The notes: generated by a model from the sequence alone, not told the origin. 24,118 nucleotides of DNA from Clostridia bacterium (GCA_021205485.1 JAJPXK010000036.1:1-24118), one strand, 5' to 3'; shown: positions 1-8,180, counted from the first letter of the stretch. Translations and numbers: made by a program.

Positions 1-41
1 GCGATGAGGGCCAGAAGGCCTAAGGGGTATAAAAAGCTCAT
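1..41 (-). CDS. BatA-like membrane protein, N-terminal 13 codons only
   Basis: Only the start of this gene lies in the window; it runs off the left edge. Its ATG (41-39) overlaps the TGA stop of the DUF58 gene in an ATGA arrangement, so the two are translationally coupled. The visible peptide MSFLYPLGLLALI matches the typical opening of the BatA / aerotolerance-regulator N-terminal domain (Met-x-Phe-Leu-x-Pro-Leu followed by a hydrophobic helix). In MoxR-DUF58 operons the next gene is usually such a membrane-anchored protein, often with a von Willebrand factor A domain. The call rests on 13 residues plus context; the rest of the protein cannot be seen. Confidence 0.65.
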   Translation of the reverse strand, partial: MSFLYPLGLLALI

Positions 42-922
42 TTTACCACCCCCGTTTCGGCGAGGTCGCCGAAGAATATCTCATTTAAAGGCTTTTCGGC
101 GGGAACCAAAAGGTATTCCGCCCCCCTTGAAAGGCAAAAGCCGCGTATTCTGCCCGTGGCGTACTCCAAGGCCTGCCTGTACGCCTGTATAATCTCGCGG
201 TTTATGTTTTTGCGGTAGGTTCTGGATATATCTTCCGAATCGAAGAAGTGCATTTTGCCCCTGGCTTTAGGGTTCAATTCTTCGGAAGACAGCACCTGCA
301 CGCAGAACACATCCCTCTTTTTGGATATAAGGTGGTCTATGCCGTACTCGTAGTTATTATCTGTAAGAAAATCCGAAATTATTACCGACATGCCGTCGCC
401 GTAGCCTACGGTTGAGGGAAGCAAGGCGTCGGATATGTAGCTGTCGCCTTCAAAAACAATGTCGTTCAGCTTGCCTATTTCGTTATAGTACCTCTCCCTG
501 CCCGACATGCCCGATATAATCTCGGTGGCCTGCTTGTCTTTTATTATGTATACCGAAACTTTATCCATTTCGCATACGGAAAGATAGGCGAGCGCGGCGG
601 CTATCTTTATAGCCTGCTCGTCTTTTTTGGCGTTACCGTATCCGACAGAACGGCTTGCGTCAATATAGATGCGGGTGTGAAGCTGACGCTCGTCAAGATA
701 CAGCTTTAAATACAGCTTATCAAAACGGGCGTAAGCGTTCCAGTCGATCTTCTTGATCTCGTCGCCTGCCATATAGTCGCGGTAGTCTGCGAACTCGCAC
801 GAAGAACCGTAAGACTTGCTCTTGTGGTTCCCGCCGAAGTTGCCCGCGACGTTGTTTTTAACAAGGGTCTGAAGCAGCTCTACCTGCTGCAAAAACTCCT
901 CGTTTACGGGTAATTGGTTCAT
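38..922 (-). CDS. DUF58 domain protein (MoxR-associated)
   Basis: A 294-residue cytoplasmic-looking protein of the DUF58 family. The family signature DYRDYMAGDEIKKIDWN, followed by ARFDKLYLKLY, lies at about residues 46-75. The following RIYIDASRSVGYG stretch resembles the first strand and metal site of a VWA-like fold, and IISDF later resembles its central strand. DUF58 proteins are encoded next to MoxR ATPases and are thought to link them to envelope substrates; the biochemical role is not established. It lies 29 bases after the MoxR gene and overlaps the next gene by 4 bases. An AAAAGGAAAG ribosome site sits just before the ATG. Length is normal for the short, soluble DUF58 type. The family call is firm, the function open. 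Confidence 0.9.
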   Translation of the reverse strand: MNQLPVNEEFLQQVELLQTLVKNNVAGNFGGNHKSKSYGSSCEFADYRDYMAGDEIKKIDWNAYARFDKLYLKLYLDERQLHTRIYIDASRSVGYGNAKKDEQAIKIAAALAYLSVCEMDKVSVYIIKDKQATEIISGMSGRERYYNEIGKLNDIVFEGDSYISDALLPSTVGYGDGMSVIISDFLTDNNYEYGIDHLISKKRDVFCVQVLSSEELNPKARGKMHFFDSEDISRTYRKNINREIIQAYRQALEYATGRIRGFCLSRGAEYLLVPAEKPLNEIFFGDLAETGVVK

Positions 923-951
923 TCTTTCCTTTTTGTCGCTTTGTTACTGTG

Positions 952-2247
952 TTACCTGGATAATTTCTTGTTTTCTGCCACTAAAAGTTCTATAACGTCG
1001 TCGGTGGAAAGCTGTTCGCTTATGGCGTTATAATTTGTCTTGATCCTGTGCCTTAAAACGGGGAACGCCAGGGCGTCTATATCCTTATAAGATACATTGA
1101 ATCTGCCGTCCATAAGGGCGCGTATCTTGGCGCAGGTGATAAGGGCCTGGCCCGCACGGGGCGAAGCGCCGTATTTTAAGTACTTTTTGGCCGTTTCGGA
1201 CGTCTTTTCTATCTCGGGGTGAGTGTAAGCTACAAGGTTTACGGCGTACGAAAGCACGTCCTCGGCCACGGGTACGGTTTTTGCAAGTTCCCTCATTCTT
1301 AAAATGGTCTTTCCGTCTACCACGGCGGAGGCCGTTTCGTCCAGAGTTACCTGAGTGATGTTTACTATGTCGGCAAGCTCTTTCGCCGAGGGGAAGCCGA
1401 CTAAAAGTTTGAACATAAAGCGGTCCATCTGCGCCTCGGGCAGGGGATATGTGCCGTCCTGCTCGATAGGGTTCTGCGTAGCGAGCACAAAGAAGGGCTC
1501 GTTCATATTGTAGGTGGTCTTGGCTATAGTCACTTTATGCTCCTGCATAACCTCGAGCATGGCCGACTGCGTTTTAGGCGTGGCCCTGTTGATTTTGTCG
1601 GCTAAGATGAGGTTTGCGAATATAGGGCCCTTCTGGAACACAATGTTCATTTCGCCGTTCGCGTTCTTTTCAAGCACGTTTGTGCCCGTTACGTCCGAGG
1701 GCATAAGGTCGGGCGTAAACTGAATGCGGGCGAAGGGAAGTTTTAAAGTTTTGCTCAAAGAGCGGACAAGTCGCGTCTTGCCTACGCCGGGAACGCCCTC
1801 TAAAAGTACGTTGCCGCCCGCTATGATAGCGATGATTACGTTGTCCACAACGTCGTCCATGCCGACTACGTCTTTATGCACCTGCTCCTTTATGTCGGCC
1901 ACCGCTTTGCTGAAAGCTTCCACCCTCTGCTCGTCGGTAAGCTGTTCTTCGGGCTCGTCCTCGGTTTGCTCCGCTTCATTTTCTGCGGCGAAAATTTCGG
2001 GCTGTTCCTCTTTGACCTCTGCGGCAGGGGGTTCGGGCGTTTCCGCTGCTTCCTCTGCTGCGGGAGCTGCCGCAACTTCTTCCGCCGCGGGGGCCGCCAA
2101 AGTTGCTTCTTCGGCCGTGAGGGTTTCAACAGGTTCCTCCGCCGCTGAAGGTTCTTCCGCCAAAGAGGCGGCGACTTCCTCTTTTTCAGGTTCAGAGGTA
2201 TTGCTCTTATTTTTCTTTAATTTTTTTGCAATGCTTTTTATACTCAT
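952..2247 (-). CDS. MoxR-family AAA+ ATPase with Ala/Glu-rich N-terminal extension and altered Walker B
   Basis: A 431-residue MoxR-type AAA+ ATPase. Walker A is GVPGVGKT (Lys157), sensor 1 ATQNP (Asn259), the arginine-finger region EAQMDRF, and sensor 2 GASPRAG (Arg364). Walker B reads LILADKINRA: residue 218 is Lys (AAA, 1594-1596), where the family has the catalytic Glu of ADEINRA. If real, this should impair ATP hydrolysis. About 85 residues before the AAA domain are Ala/Glu/Pro-rich and probably disordered, after a basic start (KSIAKKLKKNK). I chose the ATG at 2247; an open frame extends to 2406, but those codons pass through a dispersed hairpin repeat. A GGGGAA site precedes 2247. The gene follows the membrane protein ending at 2414 and precedes DUF58. 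Confidence 0.88.
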   Translation of the reverse strand: MSIKSIAKKLKKNKSNTSEPEKEEVAASLAEEPSAAEEPVETLTAEEATLAAPAAEEVAAAPAAEEAAETPEPPAAEVKEEQPEIFAAENEAEQTEDEPEEQLTDEQRVEAFSKAVADIKEQVHKDVVGMDDVVDNVIIAIIAGGNVLLEGVPGVGKTRLVRSLSKTLKLPFARIQFTPDLMPSDVTGTNVLEKNANGEMNIVFQKGPIFANLILADKINRATPKTQSAMLEVMQEHKVTIAKTTYNMNEPFFVLATQNPIEQDGTYPLPEAQMDRFMFKLLVGFPSAKELADIVNITQVTLDETASAVVDGKTILRMRELAKTVPVAEDVLSYAVNLVAYTHPEIEKTSETAKKYLKYGASPRAGQALITCAKIRALMDGRFNVSYKDIDALAFPVLRHRIKTNYNAISEQLSTDDVIELLVAENKKLSR

Positions 2248-2355
2248 TGTAGTGTTCCCCGTAGGTTTTATTTTATATTTAATGTTTTTCTGGTTTGTGG
2301 TTAGGTTGGTTTTAAAGTTGTACTGCCTTGGCTTTAACGCAACGGTATTATAAAC

Positions 2356-2400
2356 CCCGTCCACCACTGCGTGGTCCCCCTCCCCTATCAGGGGAGGCAT
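2356..2400. repeat. two-hairpin dispersed repeat in the leader of the MoxR gene
   Basis: Two adjacent inverted repeats: ACCAC-tgc-GTGGT (2363-2375) and CCTCCCC-tatca-GGGGAGG (2379-2397). The same module, with different arm sequences, recurs near 7949-8073, 12443-12487, 12558-12597, 12712-12760 and 13437-13449. Here it lies inside the 166-base gap between two genes of one operon, so it would be transcribed and could affect mRNA processing or stability (inference). Confidence 0.7.
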
Positions 2401-2413
2401 TATCAAACTTTAC

Positions 2414-4018
2414 TTACTGTATATTGTTTATATACGCCTGGATGTAGTTTTTAACCTCTTCCGAAACGTCGTCGCTGTCTAAAAGCTCTAAAAGCTTGGC
2501 AAGGTATCCGTCGTCCGCGTCGGTGAGCATATCGTGGTAAGGGGTATATTCGCCTGTGTTCGGGTTATAAATTTCGTCGTTGTTGGCGTAAAGGGTCTCA
2601 CCGGTGCCGCCGCCCCCGCCGCCGCCTTCGCCTCCGTCATCGTCGCCCGAGCCGCCGCCCGAACTTGAATCGGAGCCGTCGTCTACATAAGTCCCTACCA
2701 TCGTAACGCCGAATATAACGCCTAAAGTGTAGCGGATATAGTCGTCGGCGAGGTAGGTGTACGCCTGCGTCTCCATCGCCTGGCCCGCGTATATGTTAAA
2801 CTGATAGATCTCGCCGTCGGTCTCGCCGCCGTCACCTATAATAAACTTTATAACCTCGTCCGCCGTCGTGTATGAGGGGGCCAGAGTTCCGCCAAAGCGG
2901 CCCGACGCCGTGTAGAACGTATAATACAGGTCGTAAACCCTGTCGTACAGGGCGTCGCCCGAGGTATTGTCGCCCCGCTTTCTGCCGAAGGTGATATTTT
3001 CGGTGAGAGTATTATAATATTCGGTAAGGCCGTCGGCCTTTAAAACGGCTTCAAACGAGGATATGTAGGGGGCTAACGCAGAAATCACCGTGTCGTAGGT
3101 AAGACTTTCGGCCAAAGCGGTAAAGCTTTCGCCCGCCTCCTCTATATAGCCCGCCACGTAGGAAGACATCTTTTTTACCGCCGTGTCGCCGAGCTGGTCG
3201 TAAGAGGTGAGTTTTATGGTCGTATCGTTGTACGCCTTGGCCGCGCTCCTCAACGCGTCGGCTAAAAATTCAAGCGTGTCGCCGTCTTCGGATATCGCGT
3301 AAGAGATATTGTCGTAAGTGTTTTTAGCTATGGTTATATCCGATATGCTGTACATCGTATCGGTTACGTACTCGACTTCGCCCTCAGACGTAACGTCTTC
3401 TGACGTAAGGTAGGTTAAAAGCCCGTTTAATTCTTCCAGATAATCGCCCTGAACGCCGCCGTCAAGGCATGTATCCCCTTCAACGTCGGATATAAGCTGC
3501 CGCAAAAGTTCTATTTTTGTGGTGTCTACGGTGTAAGGGTCGGGTTTTTCTTCCTCTTTATAATTTCCCTTTATGGCCACGCCCGTAACAAACAGCGCAA
3601 CGGCCACAACCAGCGCCGCAACCCTTAAAACAACGCTCAGCGCGGAAGGTTTTTTCGGGGAAACGGACGCGAGGGCCTTTTCGGTATCCTTCCGCTGCAA
3701 GTCGAGCATGGCGCCCTCTTTGCCGCCGTACTCTACCATCGTCTGCGTTTTTTCGTCTAAAGAGTACTCTTTATCCAGCTTTTTTGCCAGCTTTTTATCG
3801 GACGGCATAAGCAACAGATAGGCAAGTATGCCGCAAATAACCGCCAATGCGGCCCCTATGGCGAGGTAAAAATACCAGTCTAACTTGACGCCGTAAATTT
3901 TTAACGCGATAAGAAGGGCCCCCGTAACGGCGAGGGCAAAAACAACCCCCGCGGCGGCCCCGTAAAGAACGGCTTTTCGCCTGTATTTACGTTTGATACT
4001 GTCAAATTCTTTACGCAT
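2414..4018 (-). CDS. three-helix membrane protein with large external region, MoxR operon
   Basis: A 534-residue protein I cannot assign to a named family. Hydrophobic helices lie at about residues 17-40, 47-71 and 127-149. Between helices 2 and 3 is a cytoplasmic-looking stretch, KKLAKKLDKEYSLDEKTQTM, reminiscent of the segment after the paired helices in DUF4175-like membrane proteins. Residues 150-534 should be outside the cell and look mostly helical and acidic, interrupted by a Gly/Asp/Ser linker (about 447-473, with a run of seven Gly), then a short helical tail ending in YIQAYINNIQ. It is the first gene of the MoxR-DUF58-BatA operon, so it is a candidate substrate or partner of the ATPase (inference from context). 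The ATG has a GGAAGAAAAG site. Membrane topology is well supported; the function is unknown. Confidence 0.8.
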   Translation of the reverse strand: MRKEFDSIKRKYRRKAVLYGAAAGVVFALAVTGALLIALKIYGVKLDWYFYLAIGAALAVICGILAYLLLMPSDKKLAKKLDKEYSLDEKTQTMVEYGGKEGAMLDLQRKDTEKALASVSPKKPSALSVVLRVAALVVAVALFVTGVAIKGNYKEEEKPDPYTVDTTKIELLRQLISDVEGDTCLDGGVQGDYLEELNGLLTYLTSEDVTSEGEVEYVTDTMYSISDITIAKNTYDNISYAISEDGDTLEFLADALRSAAKAYNDTTIKLTSYDQLGDTAVKKMSSYVAGYIEEAGESFTALAESLTYDTVISALAPYISSFEAVLKADGLTEYYNTLTENITFGRKRGDNTSGDALYDRVYDLYYTFYTASGRFGGTLAPSYTTADEVIKFIIGDGGETDGEIYQFNIYAGQAMETQAYTYLADDYIRYTLGVIFGVTMVGTYVDDGSDSSSGGGSGDDDGGEGGGGGGGTGETLYANNDEIYNPNTGEYTPYHDMLTDADDGYLAKLLELLDSDDVSEEVKNYIQAYINNIQ

Positions 4019-4150
4019 CTTTTCTTCCGATATGTATATATTTTGCCTGATTTATGCAAAATAACATAATTTTCGTTTTATCAGTAATATTCATTTTATC
4101 AAATCGCAACACATAAAGCAAGCAAAAAAGTACTGTTATATTTTAAATGA

Positions 4151-4167
4151 ATAACTAAAATAGTTAT
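4151..4167. promoter_or_regulatory. perfect dyad, candidate operator
   Basis: ATAACTA-aaa-TAGTTAT is a perfect inverted repeat with 7-base arms and a 3-base spacer, located between two divergent transcription units. It could bind a dimeric regulator. The AT-rich surroundings make a chance dyad possible. Confidence 0.3.
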
Positions 4168-4259
4168 ACGGGATATTAGTCAAGCTTATGGCATTTATAT
4201 GTTTTTTTTATACTCGCCGCCGTCAAATTATTTGCATAAATATTAATTACGTGATAAAC

Positions 4260-4288
4260 TTGTTAATGCAGTAAATATTTATTATATG
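4260..4288 (+). promoter_or_regulatory. candidate promoter of the large lipoprotein gene
   Basis: TTGTTA (4260-4265), a 17-base spacer, then TATATG (4283-4288): four of six matches to each sigma-A box. It lies about 90 bases before the start codon. In such AT-rich DNA this match is weak evidence. Confidence 0.3.
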
Positions 4289-4376
4289 GTATGTGTTTTG
4301 TTTTAATGTACGGGCGATTTTGCCCGCATTTTAACAGCATCCCCTTAAATAAAACACAACAAAAGGAAATTTATTT

Positions 4377-7300
4377 ATGAAACTGACTTTAAGAAAAGGC
4401 CTGATAGCCCTGCTTATAGCGGTATGCGCCGTCTGCCTCGCCTTAGGCGTAGCCGCCTGCGGCGACCACAACTTCAGCGAAGACTGGAGTTATGACAACG
4501 TAGGCCACTGGCACGCCTGCACAGACAGCGGCTGCGACGAAATCTCCGGCTATGCGGAACACGAATCCGTAGACGAAGGCAGGGTTGTAAACGGCGTCGT
4601 TTACTACACCTGCTCAATTTGCGGGGCTCAATACAGTTCTACAAGCTACACGTATATAGTCTATATCAAAAATATAGGCAATGCGGGCGTTTCGGACGTA
4701 AGCGTAACCCTGACCGATTCTACGGGGGCGACAGTCGCCACCAACACCAGCGCCACCAACGGCACCGTAAGGTTCCGCGGCCTTGACGCGGGCAACTATA
4801 CGGCGACAATAGACGAAGACACCATACCTGTAGGCTACAGCTACGACGAAGAAGACCTTACCATAAACTTTACTTCCGATTACAGGGCGAGCACGGTATA
4901 CCTTACCCCTCACGTTATAACCGCAGACGAAGCTGAAGAACCTTCGGGCATAACTTATTCCTTAGGCAGCATAGTCTACGACCATACCTTTACCGTATAC
5001 TACGCCGACGGCACCGGGCCCGTCACCATAACCCTTTCGGAATATCTTGAAAAATACGATATGGTAGTGCTGCAGTTCTTCTACACCACCTGCAGCCCCT
5101 GCCGCCAGGAATTCCCCTATATCAATGAAGTTTACAACTCAACGGCCTCAAGCCTCGGCACCTACTACTACAGCAGCGTAGGCCTGATAGAACTTGACTA
5201 CGCGGGCCAGGATTCGCTCTCAGCCATGCAGGCGTTTATATCGGGCGAATACGGCTACGCAAATATGGCGTACACGTTAGACAGCTCTTACTACGCAAAC
5301 CACAAAGTATCAGCGTACCCTACGACGGTTGTTATAGACCGCTACGGCGTTGTGTGCAGTTGGGACGACGGCTCTAACCCTACCCGTTCTTACTGGATAA
5401 ATCTGTTTGAAAAATATATTGGCGACGACTACACGCCCGACTACGTAACCACGACAAGCGGCAGCGACGAAGTTTCTGAGACGGTTAAACCTACCGAATC
5501 CATGCCCGAAAGCGGCGAAATCGCAAGCCAGATAGTAACCGAAAACAACTATACGACTGTAAGCGGCTCCTCGCAGAGCGACACGGGCACGTTTGAATTT
5601 TCGGCGTACTACGACGATGACGGCCTGCTTGACGAATATAGCTGGCCATGGCTTATAAACGACGCCGAAGACACGACTACGGCGATAAAAGGCTACGCAG
5701 ATTATATTTATACATCCAACGCAAACAGGCTCGGCACGTACTCTATACTCGTTATAGACGTAAAACTCACCAAGGGCCAGGTATTTATGTTTGACTACTA
5801 CCTGTCCACCGAGTTAGACGGCGACTACCTGTATATCCAGGTAGACACAGTGCTTCAGGCTCAGCTTTCGGGCGTATCCGACGACTGGAATACATTCTAT
5901 TATGTAGCTCAGAACGACGGCTACTACCAGATAACCCTGCTGTACCAGAAGAACACCTCGGTTGACGAGGAAGGCGACACTGTTTACGTAAGGAATATGC
6001 GCCTCGGCGTACTTGAAGCGAAGGCGGAGAGCGGCGACACCGCGAACGACATACTTTCGTCCACAGCGGTACTCGCTTCGCCCGACCTTCTTTACAGCGC
6101 GGCTACCGCCTACACTTTAAGCGACACAAAGGGCGAAACGCAGTCCGACTACTACGCGGGCGTAGGGTACGCAAACTACGTTACTGTGTACCTCGCATCT
6201 GACGGATTCTACCGCGTACAGCTCGGCAGCGCCGCAGACGAGAGTACCGACCCCTACCTTTTAGCCGACCTGTACTACGAAACCCCCTGGATGGAAGATA
6301 TGAGCGTATGGGATATCGCCTACACCTATCTTTACACCTGGGACTACGACGAAGACCCCGAAGACCCCGACGGAACTCACGGCATACTGTACAACAACAG
6401 CGAGTGGAACCAGGCCATAGAGGACTATACCTGGATACAGACCAGCTCGCCCTTCGGCTACACGCCCGTGAACGAATACCTCGCCACCATCCTCAAGGCG
6501 GTAGTCAAGTCTTACGGCACCACCTCTCAGGAAGACAACGAAAACCAGTGGCTTGAAGTCTGCCGCTACTTTGTCCACTACGGCGCTCAGAGCGAAGACC
6601 ACGACTGCAAGTCGCTTGAAAACCTCGCGAAGACCTACGGCGTAAGGATGCCTGAATATATAGGCGAGGCGAGCAGCGCCAACACTGAAGGCAACGAACT
6701 TGTATTCAACGCCGACGTTATAGAGACGATAAGCCCCCGCGGCTTCTACTACAGCTTTACCGTCGCAGATTCCGGCGTATACCTTATATATACCGACGAA
6801 GAACTGCACGACGTAAGCGGCTACAACGTATCCGACGGCGAAACATACGGCAACAACCCCTACATCTGGGTAACCGATATCGACGCGTACCTCATCGCCG
6901 AAAACGACAACTACGATTTAACCGTATACAACGCGAACGGCGACCCGTATACCGACTCAAGCGAAACGGCTTACTACAACGACAACTCGTACGTATACGC
7001 CTACCTTGAAGCGGGAAGCACGTATATGATAGGCTGCACATTGTCGTACATCTACGACATCGGCGACTACGACGTATATATAAGGTATTTAGGCGAAACC
7101 TACACCTACCTCACCGCCGCCGTAACAAGCGATATATATACCTACTCTTACGACGAAGCCACGTCAACCTACACCTACTACCTGCCTATGGTATTCGCAG
7201 ATTACTACATGGACGACGACGGCTACTTCTGGGCGGTAAACGACGACGGCACAGAATCGCCTATATATATCAATATGACGGGCATCACCTACCTCAACTC

Positions 7301-7742
7301 CACCTATTCAAGCTACACGTTAGAGCAGGCGATAAACGGCTACATTGTATATATAGTGTATAACGAAGACGGTACGATCGCCCGCGACGACGACGGCGAG
7401 ATAATCTACGACACCGAGACGGGCGAGCCTACCGTAATAAACGGCTGGAGCGACCTTTCGGGCGATTACGTAATCAACAACACCACAAGCTGGCAGTTGA
7501 TGAATATGAACCTCACCCTCGCCAAAAACAATACCGACGTAGCCGCCGACGGCACCTCGCTTACAGGCTACGTACAGGCGAACGAAGAACTTGTTAAACT
7601 GATAAACAGCTATGTTCAGGGCGGCAGCACCAGCGCGAGCGACGTAACGTATACCGACAACGCATGGCTTATGACGGCGTACTTTGTAAGGACGATAACC
7701 ACCTACACCGTCTCCTCCGACCGCGTAATCGACGAGTATTGA
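4377..7742 (+). CDS. large lipoprotein with Cna-B-like and TlpA-like thioredoxin domains
   Basis: A 1121-residue exported protein. A type II signal peptide ends in the lipobox LGVAAC, so Cys28 would be lipidated. Next comes a short Cys/His-rich module (about 30-88) with GHWHAC and two later Cys pairs, a pattern common in surface proteins of gut Bacillota. Residues 92-175 look like a Cna-B/prealbumin-like beta domain (GTVRFRGLDAGNYTATI). Residues 195-350 are TlpA-like: CSPC at 239-242 and the cis-Pro loop YPTTVVID around Pro315. The remaining 770 residues are Tyr-, Asp- and Thr-rich, probably beta-sandwich domains I cannot name. There is no LPXTG motif or C-terminal helix. A membrane-anchored thiol oxidoreductase or disulfide-handling surface protein is likely; the substrate is unknown. 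A terminator follows directly. Confidence 0.85.
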   Translation: MKLTLRKGLIALLIAVCAVCLALGVAACGDHNFSEDWSYDNVGHWHACTDSGCDEISGYAEHESVDEGRVVNGVVYYTCSICGAQYSSTSYTYIVYIKNIGNAGVSDVSVTLTDSTGATVATNTSATNGTVRFRGLDAGNYTATIDEDTIPVGYSYDEEDLTINFTSDYRASTVYLTPHVITADEAEEPSGITYSLGSIVYDHTFTVYYADGTGPVTITLSEYLEKYDMVVLQFFYTTCSPCRQEFPYINEVYNSTASSLGTYYYSSVGLIELDYAGQDSLSAMQAFISGEYGYANMAYTLDSSYYANHKVSAYPTTVVIDRYGVVCSWDDGSNPTRSYWINLFEKYIGDDYTPDYVTTTSGSDEVSETVKPTESMPESGEIASQIVTENNYTTVSGSSQSDTGTFEFSAYYDDDGLLDEYSWPWLINDAEDTTTAIKGYADYIYTSNANRLGTYSILVIDVKLTKGQVFMFDYYLSTELDGDYLYIQVDTVLQAQLSGVSDDWNTFYYVAQNDGYYQITLLYQKNTSVDEEGDTVYVRNMRLGVLEAKAESGDTANDILSSTAVLASPDLLYSAATAYTLSDTKGETQSDYYAGVGYANYVTVYLASDGFYRVQLGSAADESTDPYLLADLYYETPWMEDMSVWDIAYTYLYTWDYDEDPEDPDGTHGILYNNSEWNQAIEDYTWIQTSSPFGYTPVNEYLATILKAVVKSYGTTSQEDNENQWLEVCRYFVHYGAQSEDHDCKSLENLAKTYGVRMPEYIGEASSANTEGNELVFNADVIETISPRGFYYSFTVADSGVYLIYTDEELHDVSGYNVSDGETYGNNPYIWVTDIDAYLIAENDNYDLTVYNANGDPYTDSSETAYYNDNSYVYAYLEAGSTYMIGCTLSYIYDIGDYDVYIRYLGETYTYLTAAVTSDIYTYSYDEATSTYTYYLPMVFADYYMDDDGYFWAVNDDGTESPIYINMTGITYLNSTYSSYTLEQAINGYIVYIVYNEDGTIARDDDGEIIYDTETGEPTVINGWSDLSGDYVINNTTSWQLMNMNLTLAKNNTDVAADGTSLTGYVQANEELVKLINSYVQGGSTSASDVTYTDNAWLMTAYFVRTITTYTVSSDRVIDEY

Positions 7743-7771
7743 TTTAATCGGCTGAAAGTTTAATCGATTGA

Positions 7772-7800
7772 AAAAGGCTTCCCTCATCGGGAAGCCTTTT
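7772..7800 (+). terminator. rho-independent terminator of the large lipoprotein gene
   Basis: A 12-bp perfect stem (AAAAGGCTTCCC with GGGAAGCCTTTT), loop TCATC, ending in TTTT, 29 bases after the stop codon. The symmetrical A and T tracts mean it could also stop minus-strand transcription. Confidence 0.85.
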
Positions 7801-7929
7801 CTGTCATCCTGAGCGTAGTGCGTAGCACGCAGTCGAAGGATCTCGCGGGCACCCGCGACCAGTATACTATAATAAAGCGGTAAAAAAATGAGATTCTTCG
7901 GCTTCACTTCGTTCCGCTCAGAATGACAG
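7801..7929. repeat. dispersed repeat pair in inverted orientation
   Basis: The left end CTGTCATCCTGAGCG (7801-7815) and right end CGCTCAGAATGACAG (7915-7929) are inverted copies with one mismatch. Further in, TCGAAGGATCTC pairs with GAGATTCTTCGG. The centre holds GCGGG-cac-CCGC and the palindrome AGTATACT. The whole unit could fold into one long hairpin. Single copies of the same sequence lie at 8276-8320, 8384-8460, 12383-12414, 12656-12687 and 13491-13551. There is no transposase gene here, so it is a non-coding, MITE-like or REP-like element. Confidence 0.85.
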
Positions 7930-7939
7930 AGCAACAAAA

Positions 7940-8083
7940 CCCCTCAGTCTGCCAACGCAGCCAGCTCCCCTAATAGGGGAGCCTCATAAATATCCCCCCT
8001 TGCCTCCCCCTTGAGGGACGAGGTACGCTCTCCCTCGCCTTCCCCTGGAGGGGAAGGTGTCAACGCAGTTGACGGATGAGGTG
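7940..8083. repeat. two copies of the two-hairpin dispersed repeat
   Basis: The first copy has CTGC-caac-GCAG (7949-7960) and GCTCCCCT-aat-AGGGGAGC (7964-7982). The second, in the opposite order, has CCTTCCCCT-gg-AGGGGAAGG (8038-8057) and GTCAAC-gca-GTTGAC (8059-8073), followed by GGATGAGG. The arms differ from other copies in the window but remain complementary. Confidence 0.8.
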
Positions 8084-8121
8084 GAAATAATTCGACCATA
8101 AAAACCGCCCGAAAAGCAAAC

Positions 8122-8180
8122 GTCATTGCGAGCGGGCTCTACCGCGTGGCAATCCCGCCCGAACGGGCGACCAGCACACC
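8122..8180. repeat. third dispersed repeat type (CGTCATTGCGAGC)
   Basis: CGTCATTGCGAGC followed by GCGTGGCAATCCC and the inverted repeat CGCCCGaacGGGCG. This resembles a repeat commonly seen between genes in uncultured bacteria (from memory). It occurs once in this window, so the call relies on recognition and on its position within a repeat cluster. Confidence 0.5.

Larger units (their letters stand above)
4019..4376. other. AT-rich divergent intergenic region
   Basis: This 358-base stretch lies between the MoxR operon (minus) and the 1121-residue lipoprotein gene (plus), so it must hold promoters for both unless transcription enters from outside. It contains the dyad at 4151-4167, a candidate plus-strand promoter at 4260-4288, and a small hairpin CGGGC-gatttt-GCCCG (4311-4326) in the expected leader of the plus-strand gene. 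A plus-strand ribosome site AAAGGAAA precedes the ATG at 4377. I found no convincing minus-strand promoter, no open frame that looks coding, and no known riboswitch pattern. Confidence 0.6.

Noticed and set aside
1724..2353. A 209-codon plus-strand open frame opposite the MoxR N-terminus
   Set aside because: It arises from the Ala/Glu-rich coding sequence on the minus strand (Ser/Ala-rich shadow). The MoxR reading has clear motifs.
2248..2406. Longer MoxR start at 2406
   Set aside because: The added 53 codons run through a dispersed hairpin repeat and have no family similarity or ribosome site.
4614..7937. Long minus-strand open frames at 4614-4913, 6261-6809 and 7320-7937
   Set aside because: They are antisense to the 1121-residue gene. 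That gene is rich in TAC and GTA codons, which leave few stops on the other strand. They have no ribosome sites and no recognisable protein features.
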